IMG/VR virus record: IMGVR_UViG_3300036985_009306
Span: 62,001-126,000 of that record
Source of the DNA: a virus
Strand: one strand, 5' to 3'
Length of the DNA: 64,000 bases
Of this stretch, positions 25,023-36,100 are shown in pieces (position 1 is the first letter of the stretch; the number at the start of each line of letters is the position of its first letter). Both the position numbers and the translations under genes were made by a program. The notes under the pieces were generated by a model. It was not told where the DNA came from. It saw only the letters and a list, made by a program, of their open reading frames with translations, and made no database searches.

Positions 25023-26944
25023 TGTCATATGAATTTTTATTGAAAAAAGTTTGTGATAACAAAGTTATTTGGGATGATCATATTGTCGAAGACGATAACA
25101 AAACTGTTGTTATCAATGTGCCTCTTATTAATCAAGATGTTGTTGTTAGAATTAATGATTTTGAGAGACCTAGAGATTTTCTAAATGAAATTTTATTAAG
25201 AGAGGATATTTCTTCTCAAGTAACAGGGAGCAATAGAACTTTTTTTGTTTCTCAAGGTCCAATTTATAATGGTCTAAAATTAGGTCAGTTAGCAACTCGA
25301 TTTCAAGATGTGGTTGTTAAAGTAAAAGTTACAAATGAAGATGTGTCAGAACAATTTACAGGTGTTGAGAATTATTTCTTTACTCAAAGTCGACCTTTGA
25401 TGAAATCTAATAGTTATGATTTTAATAGTTTTATAGATGTAAATGATTTTCAGATAACTAAAAATGGTCGACCTTATTCTCCTGGTTTTGCTACTTCTCC
25501 TAAAAGTTGTACTGATATTGAAGTGTTAATTGAAACTTATAGTCTTATTGCAGGAGATTATTTTTATATAGATGGTAGTGATACAACAAATCAAACACTT
25601 GAACTTATAAAAGGGAATACTCTTGCAAATTATGATTCATTTCAAGTAGATAGTAGTCAGAAACAACTTGGACTTTCTATTATTCCTTCTACTTATGCTT
25701 CTATTTCTTCTCTTATTTCAATTAATAATCTTAATGTAGGTGACAAATTTTATACTTCGGATGATTCGGATACTGCAATTCCTTCTCTTGCTATAGCAAA
25801 AGCTTTTTTAACTACTATTCCACTTGCTACTAATGATTCATTCGAAGTTGGAATGGGAAATACGATAATTTATTTGGCACAGACAGTAAGATATAGCGCA
25901 ACAAGAATAGAAAGTTTTGATGCTATAACAGGTAGAATTAGTTTCAAAGAAAAGCCAATAATAAGTGATGTTATTACAATCACATATTTTTATCAAGCAC
26001 AGATAACTAATGTTAATGCTTTACAAAGCAATGTAACTATAAAGCAACTTGTTCAAGTAGGACAAGATGTCAAAATTTCTTATTTTAGTCAACAAAGTGA
26101 TGGATGGTATTTAAAAAATTCTACAAAAGCTGTAATTCCAGGATCACAAGATGTTGTTTTTCGGTCTAATAAGAAAACTAATAGAAAGTTTGTTGAGAAT
26201 GAAGTTGTTCAAGGTTCGCTTGGAACAACTAACTTTACAGGATCAGAGAGAACATTTTTTACAAAATATTTTCCTTTATTACCATTATTTCAGACATTTG
26301 AGTCTACATCAAATAATACACTTAATAATGCTGTTATAGTAACTATTAATGGAGCAATATATCCTGTAGCAGGAGTGAATTCTGCTACAGGTGAGATTAC
26401 TTTGTATCAATATCCAAAACCTACTGATATTATTTTGATTTCGTATTATTATCAAACTGATTTGATATCAGATAGAATTTCTTTAGATTACTATGTTAAT
26501 TCTACTTATTGTGATAAATGTTCAGATTATACAGATCTCATTGATTATACAATAGATCAACTTGGACAGTATAAAACTATAAAAGATTCAGACAAACTTA
26601 TTCAAGATCTTAAAAAGATAATAATAACAGTTTTGGGAAGTGATCCAGTAGCAACATGGTATGGAACAGATTTTGCAGCAATGATAGGTACTAAGATTTT
26701 CCCGGAAATAACTAAGACAAAAATTTTAAATGAGATTGTAACTGTATTATCTAAATTAAAATCAGCTCAAATACAACAAGAAGAGTATCAAACAGTGACA
26801 AATCTAGAATTCTTGAACACTATTAAGAGTACAAGTATTACACAGAGTACATCGGATCCTTCTTATTTTACTGTTAATGTTAATATTACTACACAAGCGA
26901 ATACAGTAGTTCCAGTATCAAATGTACCTATTCAGATATCATGA
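25022..26944 (+). CDS. baseplate-type structural protein
   Basis: A 640-residue beta-rich protein with repeats of the strand-loop unit that ends in (I/V)-T-(I/L)-x-Y-x-Y-Q (for example VITITYFYQAQI and IILISYYYQTDL), each preceded by a G-(R/E)-I-(S/T) turn. A CDKC pair occurs near residue 497. The C-terminal 140 residues are helical. Two copies of an AGDYFYIDGSDT / VGDKFYTSDDSD motif lie near residues 175-255. TAATG coupled to the previous gene. It lies directly upstream of baseplate J, so a wedge component is likely. Confidence 0.55.
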   Translation: MSYEFLLKKVCDNKVIWDDHIVEDDNKTVVINVPLINQDVVVRINDFERPRDFLNEILLREDISSQVTGSNRTFFVSQGPIYNGLKLGQLATRFQDVVVKVKVTNEDVSEQFTGVENYFFTQSRPLMKSNSYDFNSFIDVNDFQITKNGRPYSPGFATSPKSCTDIEVLIETYSLIAGDYFYIDGSDTTNQTLELIKGNTLANYDSFQVDSSQKQLGLSIIPSTYASISSLISINNLNVGDKFYTSDDSDTAIPSLAIAKAFLTTIPLATNDSFEVGMGNTIIYLAQTVRYSATRIESFDAITGRISFKEKPIISDVITITYFYQAQITNVNALQSNVTIKQLVQVGQDVKISYFSQQSDGWYLKNSTKAVIPGSQDVVFRSNKKTNRKFVENEVVQGSLGTTNFTGSERTFFTKYFPLLPLFQTFESTSNNTLNNAVIVTINGAIYPVAGVNSATGEITLYQYPKPTDIILISYYYQTDLISDRISLDYYVNSTYCDKCSDYTDLIDYTIDQLGQYKTIKDSDKLIQDLKKIIITVLGSDPVATWYGTDFAAMIGTKIFPEITKTKILNEIVTVLSKLKSAQIQQEEYQTVTNLEFLNTIKSTSITQSTSDPSYFTVNVNITTQANTVVPVSNVPIQIS

Positions 26945-26963
26945 TAATGAAAAGGATAATTAA

Positions 26964-29900
26964 ATGCTACCTACTCCACCTACTGGGTTATACGTTGTTG
27001 CTTTTAGTAGTCAAGTTCAGATAAATTGGGTTCAAAATCTTGAGACTGATATTCAAGGTTATAATGTCTATAATTCTACTACTTCAGGAGGCGGGCTTAG
27101 TGGGTACATAAAACTTAATAATACTTTAGTAGAAGCAATTTCTAAAGTTCAACAAAATCTTTTGAGCACACAAGAAATTGTTCAACAAACAGGTGATGTA
27201 AAAACTACAACAGTAGTACAAAATTTTGAACAGGTAAATGTCTTTAGTTTTTTACATCAAAATATAACTGAAAATACGACACAGTATTATGTCGTCACAG
27301 CAGTTAATACATCTGGGGAAGAAAGTGTAACTTCAATTGAACTTCAAGCAATTCCTTTGACTATATCTACAGAAGTTGCAACTATTCCTACAAGAACACA
27401 GAATGATATAAGTCTAGATTATATTACAGAACTGCTTGAAAGAAGTCCTCTTTTAGATGTCAAGCCTGGCTCAGTAATTCGTCAATTGCATGTAGATCCA
27501 AACAGTTTGGAAATGTATTGGGCATTTGTTAGAGAAAATTTTGCAATGAAGTCTCAATCATTTTTAAATCTTAGACAATTAGATGATTCAAATGGTGATA
27601 GAATATCTGATCCAGTTTCTAGTTCATCATACAAACAATTATTGAAGTTAGCATTTTTCTTTACTTCTGATGATCAAGTTCAAACTCTTATAGATCAATC
27701 ATTTGATGCATTAGCTTCTAATTATGGAAAAACAAGATTGGGTGCAACATTTTCGACTACAGATGTGACTTATTATACTACAACGATTCCTTCTACAGAC
27801 TTATCTGTAGCTTTGGGAGATCCGGTAAGCACAACACCGACAGAGACACAATCTTCTATAACATTTAATACGCTTTCTAGCGGTATAATGCAAGTTTCTC
27901 AAATCAACAATTATTATAATGCTGTAACTAAAAGATATGAACTTGTAATTCCTGTTCAAGCTGCTATTGCAGGATTAAATGGAAATGTTAATGCAAATAC
28001 AATTATAAATACAAAAACTACAGGATTTTCTGTTATTAATCCTAAATCAGCATTTGGAGGTATTGATGAAGAATCAAATGCAGATTTAGCTGATAGAGTT
28101 CAACTTTCATTTGTAGGGTTAGATGTAGGAACAGTATATGGGTATAAAAGGACATGTACTCAAATATCAGGTGTTAGAGATGTGATTGTAGTTACTGCAG
28201 GTGACTCTCTAATGCAACGAGATTATGACGAAGTTAGGAAGAAACATGTCTATGGTAAGGTGGATATATACATAAGGGGTGGGGAAAATGCACAAACGCA
28301 GGATAACGTAGGGTTTTTATATGATCAATCTAATGACGAACAATTTACTATTTTAGTACCTTTGTCTACTTCACCTTCTCCTAATTATGCAATTATAGAA
28401 ACACAAAACATTAATGTCACAACATCATCTCCGATTTACATGGTTTCTAGAATATTTAAAGATACAGCAGGTCAAGATTATGATATTCTTGGCAACTGGA
28501 CTGTCTATAAAAATTCTATTTCTTTAGATAAAAGTACAGAGGTTGATGTGGATTTGACAACAGGTCAAATTACACTTTTAAACCCATTAACTGCAGGTGA
28601 TTTTGTAACTGCTGATTATCAATACAAAGTTTCAATAAGCTCAGAAGCAATACCGGGTAGTGTAGGACAAACTAATTTTACTTTATTACATTCACCTGTT
28701 GTTAAAAGATCATATACTATATTTAAAAATAGCATTGCATTAGTGGAAAATGTCGATTATACTTTGAACACATTAAATGGACAACTTGTATTAGTTGTGC
28801 CTCTATTGTTAGGAAACATATTAACTGCAACTTATCAATATATAATAACTGTGACAACAGAAGTTGTTATTGCAAGTGCTGTAGGAGGAGAGACATCAGC
28901 AAATCTTGCACATTTTCCAATTGTAGAAAGTATGTTAATAGGTGTTGAGGGTACTACTTTAGAACTGGATCCAAGTAATGCAACAAATCATTCAATAGGT
29001 ATGGATTTTTTGGATGAAATTTTTGTTACTTACAGATATAGAGCAAGCAATCCTATTCTTTTGCAGACTCAACCTGCAGAAAGTATTATTTCTATTGTTG
29101 GAAGCGTAAGTGGTCCTTTGCAAGCAGATGTGAATTATTCACTTAATAAAATAGATGATGTTCTTTTAGAAGGAAATTCTAGTAAGGCAAATAGAACTGT
29201 ACAAATAATGTATGCTAACGGTGTACCAGTAGGAACTTTGACAGTTTCATCTGAGACTGTAGTTTTAGTTAATAGTGAATATAGACAATTAAGTCAATAT
29301 GCAATTGATATTCCATCTATTGTAGTTAGTCTGGGTGCTATAGTCTATTCTATAAATTCTGACTATACATTATTACCAGAATCTAGTGGAAATAAGGTAC
29401 AAATTGCACGTTCTAGAAATTCTACTATACCTAATGGTAGTCAGATTACAGTCGGCTATGATTATGGAGAAATTTTAACTATTACATATAATGCCAATCA
29501 ATTAGTCAATGTAGTTCAAGATACTATAGATGTGACAAGACATGTTACTGCAGATGTTTTAATTAAAGATGTTTTAGAGACATTAGTAGATTTAGAGATT
29601 TCTGTCGTATTAGTTCCTGGAGCAAATTCAATAACCGTAAAAAGCGATGTTGCTACTGCACTTTCAAATCAATTTGATTCATTGAAATTGGGAATAGGAA
29701 TAGCTCAAAGTGACGTCATAAGTGCAGTTGAGGCTGTTACTAATGTAAAGTCTGTTGTGGTACCTTTGACAAAAATGGTAAAAGCAAATGGTACTCAAAT
29801 AAATAGAGAAGTCATTGGTGCATCTTTTGAACCATTATTGGGTTCTATTAGATCATATTCGACTGGACCAGGAGCTCTGTTGAATTCAACTCTAGGACCA

Positions 29901-30167
29901 TCTGTAGAAGATGGTTTTTATGCAATTTTTGAGGATGATAGACCTTTAATTTTAGTATTAAATTCAATTCTTGTCGATTTGGCTGCAGGACAAGGATATA
30001 TAGGTACTAATGGTGAGATCGTCATTTCGACAATAAATGGTGATTCACCAACATTGCATAGATATACAGTTTCATATGTTGTTTATGGGAATACAGGTTC
30101 AGGGGACATAAATATAACTAGTCTTGAATATCTTTCATTAGGCGAACTTTTAATCAGTACAACATAG
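26964..30167 (+). CDS. baseplate J-like wedge protein (gp6-like) with N-terminal FN3 domain
   Basis: A 1067-residue protein. Residues 1-125 form an FN3-like domain (PPTGLYVVAFSSQVQINWVQ, DIQGYNVYNS, YYVVTAVNTSGEES). Then comes a baseplate J-like core: DVKPGSVIRQLHVDP, the marker GGIDEESNADLADRV near residue 370, ISGVRDVIVV and a VYGKVDIYIRGG strand. The middle carries two strand-loop units (DVDLTTGQITLLNP, NVDYTLNTLNGQLVLV). The C-terminal segment with QSDVISAVEAVTNVKSVVVPL again looks like baseplate J/gp47. In contractile phages this protein forms the wedge ring around the hub. AAGGATAA ribosome site. Confidence 0.75.
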   Translation: MLPTPPTGLYVVAFSSQVQINWVQNLETDIQGYNVYNSTTSGGGLSGYIKLNNTLVEAISKVQQNLLSTQEIVQQTGDVKTTTVVQNFEQVNVFSFLHQNITENTTQYYVVTAVNTSGEESVTSIELQAIPLTISTEVATIPTRTQNDISLDYITELLERSPLLDVKPGSVIRQLHVDPNSLEMYWAFVRENFAMKSQSFLNLRQLDDSNGDRISDPVSSSSYKQLLKLAFFFTSDDQVQTLIDQSFDALASNYGKTRLGATFSTTDVTYYTTTIPSTDLSVALGDPVSTTPTETQSSITFNTLSSGIMQVSQINNYYNAVTKRYELVIPVQAAIAGLNGNVNANTIINTKTTGFSVINPKSAFGGIDEESNADLADRVQLSFVGLDVGTVYGYKRTCTQISGVRDVIVVTAGDSLMQRDYDEVRKKHVYGKVDIYIRGGENAQTQDNVGFLYDQSNDEQFTILVPLSTSPSPNYAIIETQNINVTTSSPIYMVSRIFKDTAGQDYDILGNWTVYKNSISLDKSTEVDVDLTTGQITLLNPLTAGDFVTADYQYKVSISSEAIPGSVGQTNFTLLHSPVVKRSYTIFKNSIALVENVDYTLNTLNGQLVLVVPLLLGNILTATYQYIITVTTEVVIASAVGGETSANLAHFPIVESMLIGVEGTTLELDPSNATNHSIGMDFLDEIFVTYRYRASNPILLQTQPAESIISIVGSVSGPLQADVNYSLNKIDDVLLEGNSSKANRTVQIMYANGVPVGTLTVSSETVVLVNSEYRQLSQYAIDIPSIVVSLGAIVYSINSDYTLLPESSGNKVQIARSRNSTIPNGSQITVGYDYGEILTITYNANQLVNVVQDTIDVTRHVTADVLIKDVLETLVDLEISVVLVPGANSITVKSDVATALSNQFDSLKLGIGIAQSDVISAVEAVTNVKSVVVPLTKMVKANGTQINREVIGASFEPLLGSIRSYSTGPGALLNSTLGPSVEDGFYAIFEDDRPLILVLNSILVDLAAGQGYIGTNGEIVISTINGDSPTLHRYTVSYVVYGNTGSGDINITSLEYLSLGELLISTT

Positions 30168-30186
30168 GTAAAAGAAGTCATAAATT

Positions 30187-33100
30187 ATGTCAAATGACCG
30201 CACATCTCCAGTCACCACAAGCAATATACCATTTGGTTGGAATAAAGTTGATTCATTTGAAGTCAAATTGACCGCTGTTGATTATGGTGACACGATTTAT
30301 GATGCTCCTTCAGGAGTTCTTAAGACATATTATACTACTGATGGTTCTGATCCTTCAACTTCTTCTTCAAGTGGACCTGTGGGTGGAGGAGCTCAATTTT
30401 CTGTTGCTGATCAGGGAATTACTACTGTAAAATATTTTTCTATTGACAATAATGGAAATGCAGAACAGATAAGAACAAATCTTTTAAGATTAAATAACAT
30501 AGGACCGGTAACTGTTTATTCTACAGTTCCTTCTTCTCCAGATGGAACAAATGGGTGGTTTAAAACAAATTCAACAATAACGTTATCTGTTTTTCCAACA
30601 AGTTGTGTGACTTATTACAAATGGGATTCAGGTTCTTTTCAAACGTATTCTTCTCCATTTCATATTCCTTCTGTTGAAGGTATTCATTCACTTGAATTTT
30701 ATTCTAAAGATGAATTAGGAAATATAGAGGATATTCAAACTGCTTTTTTTAAGTTTGATGATACTGCACCTGTTTCTCAAGATGATGCACCTTTTGGACT
30801 TCAAACTCAGCCTCTTACAGTAAATCTTTTTTCATCTGATAATGCTTCAGGTGTAGAAAATATTTATTACACTACTGATGGAACAGATCCAACAACTAGT
30901 TCTCAATCAGGAACATCTGTTGTGATTGCTGCATCAGGTAGCCCTGCACCTCTTTATCCCATTTTCTTAAAATACTTTTCTGTAGATTTTGCAGGAAATC
31001 AAGAACCAATTAATACAGCTATAGTTAATCTTTTCTTGAATACAGAGATTCCTCAAATCTATATTTCTGAAAATTTTGCAATTAATGGCAAACATGGTTG
31101 GTATACATCTTCTCCTTTAATTACATTGGCTGCTGTTGGTCCTCAAGGAATTAAAGAAATTCTTTATAAACTTTATCCTGTAAATAACGCTACAACAGCA
31201 AAATATACAAGTACCGTTGATATTTCTTCAACAGTTGATTTGTCACAAAATTATTTGATTAATATAGAAATTGATCAAGTTACTACATTACAAATAAATG
31301 TGAGAGGTGCAATTTCTTCTCAAACGACAATAATTGAAATCATTAATGCAATTAATAATACTTTTGGAAGCGTCATTGCAACTCAAACAGATAAATATGG
31401 TAGTTCTACAGGTGCAGGTTATATAACTTTAACTTCACCTACAGGGGGAACAGGAAGTGCAACATCAGAGATAAATTTTTTACAACCCACAAGTAATGAT
31501 GCAACTTTAGCTGTTTTTGGTCTTGATTCTGCTTATCCTCATACTTTCACAGAAACTGTAGTATTTATTCCATATACTTCTCCTGTTAGCTTGTCTCATG
31601 ATGGAATATGGCAAATAGATTTTTATGCTGTATCAATAAATAACACAATGACAGGCACCATTACTTCTTATGATTCAGGTACCGGTGCATTAGTTGTTGA
31701 AATCACCAGTATGTCAGGTTATGGTACTTATAGTGCATGGTCTATAACTTCAGGAATTAATACTACATTTTCCACAACTTCATTGACAATTAGTAAGGGA
31801 ACTCAAAATCTTACTGTTGGTTTGGGCCTTGCTTTGACTGCAGGTCAAGAAGTTGTTATAAGAAATACAAGCGGAGTAGGCTCAAAACAATATAAATTAG
31901 ATTCAGTTTTACCAGTAACTTATGTAATTAATAGTTTTAGACCTGATGCGAATAATAATTGGTATAAAACAAGTCCTCTAATTGGGTTTAATCCTACAGA
32001 TAGTCTTTCAGGTATTTTTAAGACATTTTTCCAATGGGATAATGGAATAGTTTCTGAGCTACAAAATGGTGCAATGTCAGGAGTTGTTGCGTCTTACAAT
32101 TCTGGTACAGGTGCTTTAAGTGTTGATATTACTAATACAACAGGTTCAGGTACATTTAATTCTTGGTTAGTTTCTGATAATATAACATTTTCTAATACAT
32201 CTTTGACTATCAGTACAGGACTTAAGACTTTAACTGTAGGTCTTAATCTCAATTTACAATCAGATCAACAAATTATTGTTTGTTTTGATAATGATAATTT
32301 AATGACAGGAACTGTTGTTTCTTATAATTCTGGTTCTGGGGTATTAGAAGTAAATGTTACAAGTATAATAGGTTCAGGTACTTACGATATATGGACTGTA
32401 TTATTAGTAGATTGTACTATAACATCATCAATTACTTTATTATCAATTAATACTGGTGTTCAAGATTTGATTGTAGGTACAGGTCTTAGTTTTTCTGTTG
32501 GTCAACAGATTATTATTACGCCTCAATTTACTCAAATTCCAAAAGAAGGAATTCATCTACTAAAAGTTTATTCTGAAGATATGGCAGGTAATGTAGGAGA
32601 AATTCAATCTTTTACTTATAAATTAAGTCAAACAGGTCCAGCAACTACAGATAATACAATTTTTTACCAAGGAATAATATACACAGCAATAGGCACAGGT
32701 TATCAGGACATAATTCAAGAAAATTCAATAGTTTTGGGAACATATCAGATTCAAACGGTAAATCCAAATGTTGTTTCTGTTATTAGTATATATAATGTTA
32801 CTCAAAGTAGATATTATCATCTTGAATCAATAACCGGAATAAATCGAAACATAATTTATCTTATTGATAATGGTTTTCCACTTTCTGTAAGTGATCATTT
32901 GGAAGTTACTTATTTTTATGTCATTTCTCATGATCCTCCTGTTTTAAATACTAATGAATTTTGTCTGACTGTACCTCCATTTCAGCCTTATACTATAGAT
33001 TATGATGCAAATATAAGACTTTATCCTACTGATGAATCTACTAATGAAATTGAAGTAACTTATTATACAATAGATGGTTCAATTCCTACAATAAATTCTT

Positions 33101-36100
33101 TGGTTTATGATCCTACAATAGGAATAAATCTTACAACTTCTGGAACATATGTTATAAAATATTTTTCAATTAATATTGCTGGAAATGTTGAAAGTCCTAA
33201 AACAGCACAGTATAGAGTAATTATAGATAAAGACATTCCAGTATTGGATGTGAATCTTATATCTGATCCCAGTTTAAATGGTTGGTATGGAATTAAAAAT
33301 AGTTCTTCAACAACACCTTTAACAATTTCTGTAGGAACTAAAACTTTATTTATAGATTCTGGACTTACCATACTGCAGGGTCAACAAGTTGTTATTACAT
33401 ATGATACAAATAATGTGATGACAGGTGTTGTTTCTTCTTATGATTCTATTATTGGTCAGTTAGTTGCTAACATAACAAATATAATAGGCATAGGTACAGG
33501 ATTATTTCCTTGGGTTGTTTCAATACAAGCATTTGCCATTGGAGTAGAGACATGGACTTCTGATAGAATTTTTCGTTATAATGAAACAGCAACAGTCATT
33601 GATTCTATAACACTCGAACTTTCAAATTATTTTGTTAAATCTATAGAATTAATTGAAACTTCAGTTACACATCAAGTAGTCCCATTATCTGGAATTACTA
33701 TTATTCCAGGCCCTACAGGTTTTTATAACAGAATTCAAGTAGCTACTACTTTACCTATAATATCTACAACAGCTGGATATTTTGTTATAGGTGGTATTTA
33801 TACAATTGTTTCTATAGGATCTACAAATTTTACATTAATTGGAGCAAGTTCAAATACAGTTGGAGTTACTTTTACGGCAACTGGAGTAGGTTCTGGAACA
33901 GGAACTGTAAAAGAAGCTATTTTAGTTGATTATTCTCATTATATAGGACTTGATAGAGTTGATTTTAATTTAGATTCAGATCTGGTTACTGCAGGTAATT
34001 TTGTTGTAGGACAATCTTATATTATTACTTTTGTAGGAACTACAGATTTTACTTTGATTGGAGCAAGTTCAAATACAATAGGAGTTGCATTTACTGCAAC
34101 AGGAACAGGATCAGGTACTGGAACAGCAATATTTTCAGTAGATTTAAAACCTGTTTATGCTAATCTTTCAAAATTTTTAGGAATAAAATCCTCTTTTTCA
34201 GAACAATTGACTCTTCAAGGAACCATAGGCTTCTATTATAGTGTTATAACTCGTATTCCTATAGTAGAAGGTAGTTTAATTGTCACTAAAAATTCAACAC
34301 CATTGACATTAAATACCGATTATACATTTGATTCAGCAACAGGAAAAATTAGTTATTTGACATCTGTTTTAATAACTGATGTTCTAGCAACTTCTTATTA
34401 TCAAGATGGTGTAAAGTTTGGATTTACGCTTCTAGCAACTCCTGGTCAATTCTTTTTAAATGAAGGCATTCACACTATTTATTCTAAATCATATGATCGT
34501 AATTCTGTTCTTTATAGTGATGAGCCTCAAAAATTTGGTACTCAAAGTACTCAGTTCAAACTTGATCGTGTAATACCTGTAACTACAGATAATGTTCTTA
34601 ATGTTGGTTGGCAAATATCTCCTGTTACAGTTAGATTATTCCCTTATGATATAGGTTCAGGGATAGATAAAACTTATTATACTACAAATGGTTCTGATCC
34701 TACAACTAGTTCTTCAATTTATGATGTTTCAACAGGAATAATTCTTACAGCAACAGGTGTTTACACTATAAAATATTTTTCAACAGATAAAGCAGGAAAT
34801 ACAGAAAATATAAAGTCTGCTGCTTATCAGGTTTGGGTTGATGCTTCGTTGCCTGTTTCGAATTATACAATTTCTCCTTCATCTCCCGATGGAAATGATG
34901 GATGGTATATAACAGATCCTACAATACATATTACTGCTTCTGATCCTGATTCCGGAATTGCAGCAATTTATTACAGAGTAAATTCTGGACCCCTTTCAAA
35001 CTATGATCCAAGTGGTATCTTAGTACCATTTCAGGGTTTAAATACGATAGAATTCTATAGTGTAGATAACGTAGGAAACATAGAATACCCTCATCATCAA
35101 ATAGACGTTAAATGGGACAATGTTCCACCTTCTACTACAACAGATATTACAAGTAATTATACTTCTAGTTCAATAATACGTTTTATTTCAAATGATGCTT
35201 CATCTGGATATGATACAACTTATTATACTACTGATGGTTCAACTCCTACAACAAGTTCGTCAAATGGTAGTTTTGTATTAACAGGTACATTTCTTCTAAA
35301 ATTCTTTTCTACAGACAAAGCAGGAAATCAAGAAGCAGTTCAATCACATCAATTTTATTTTGATTTTACTCCTCCTCAAATAACTAATTTTCAGCCTATA
35401 GGTTGTATAATTACTGACTCAACAACTGAGATTACTTTTGACATTACTGACGATCTTTCAGGAGTTGACATAGAATCTGTTTATTTGAATGTTGATGGTA
35501 TCATATATTCTACAACAAAAAATTCAAGCAAATTTAGTTATGTAGAACATTCTCCTCTTTCATATTCAATTACTCTTGTATTAGATTCTCAAGATGATCT
35601 AAATTTCCAAAACATCGATATTCTGATAGTAAATGCAAAAGACAATGTAGAAAATGCAACAAGTTTAGAATTTAATTTTGTTCATGAAGATACTATTCCA
35701 CCTTGGGTGTGTCAAGTATGGCCAGCACCAAATGTGCAGGATGTGTCTCTAAATTCAAATATAGCAGCTCTTATTGATGATGATCTATCAGGTGTGGATA
35801 TTAAATCTGTTAGAATATCTGTCAATGCTGTCGATTTTAATCTTAATTATAGAGATGTTCTAAACGTTCAATATACTGGTACTGCAAGTTCAGCAATTCT
35901 TAAAGTTTATAATTATACGTTTACTACTTATATTGATGGTCAAACTGATATTACTTTTAGTTTGTATGAAGGCGGTTATAATACAATTCAAAAGATTTTG
36001 CTTTATTTTAATAGTTTGGCAAATTATTCAGCATCGATTATAGACTCTAAGCTTGCTCAACAACCAAGTATTTTCCTTTTGAATTCTCATAATTTGGACA

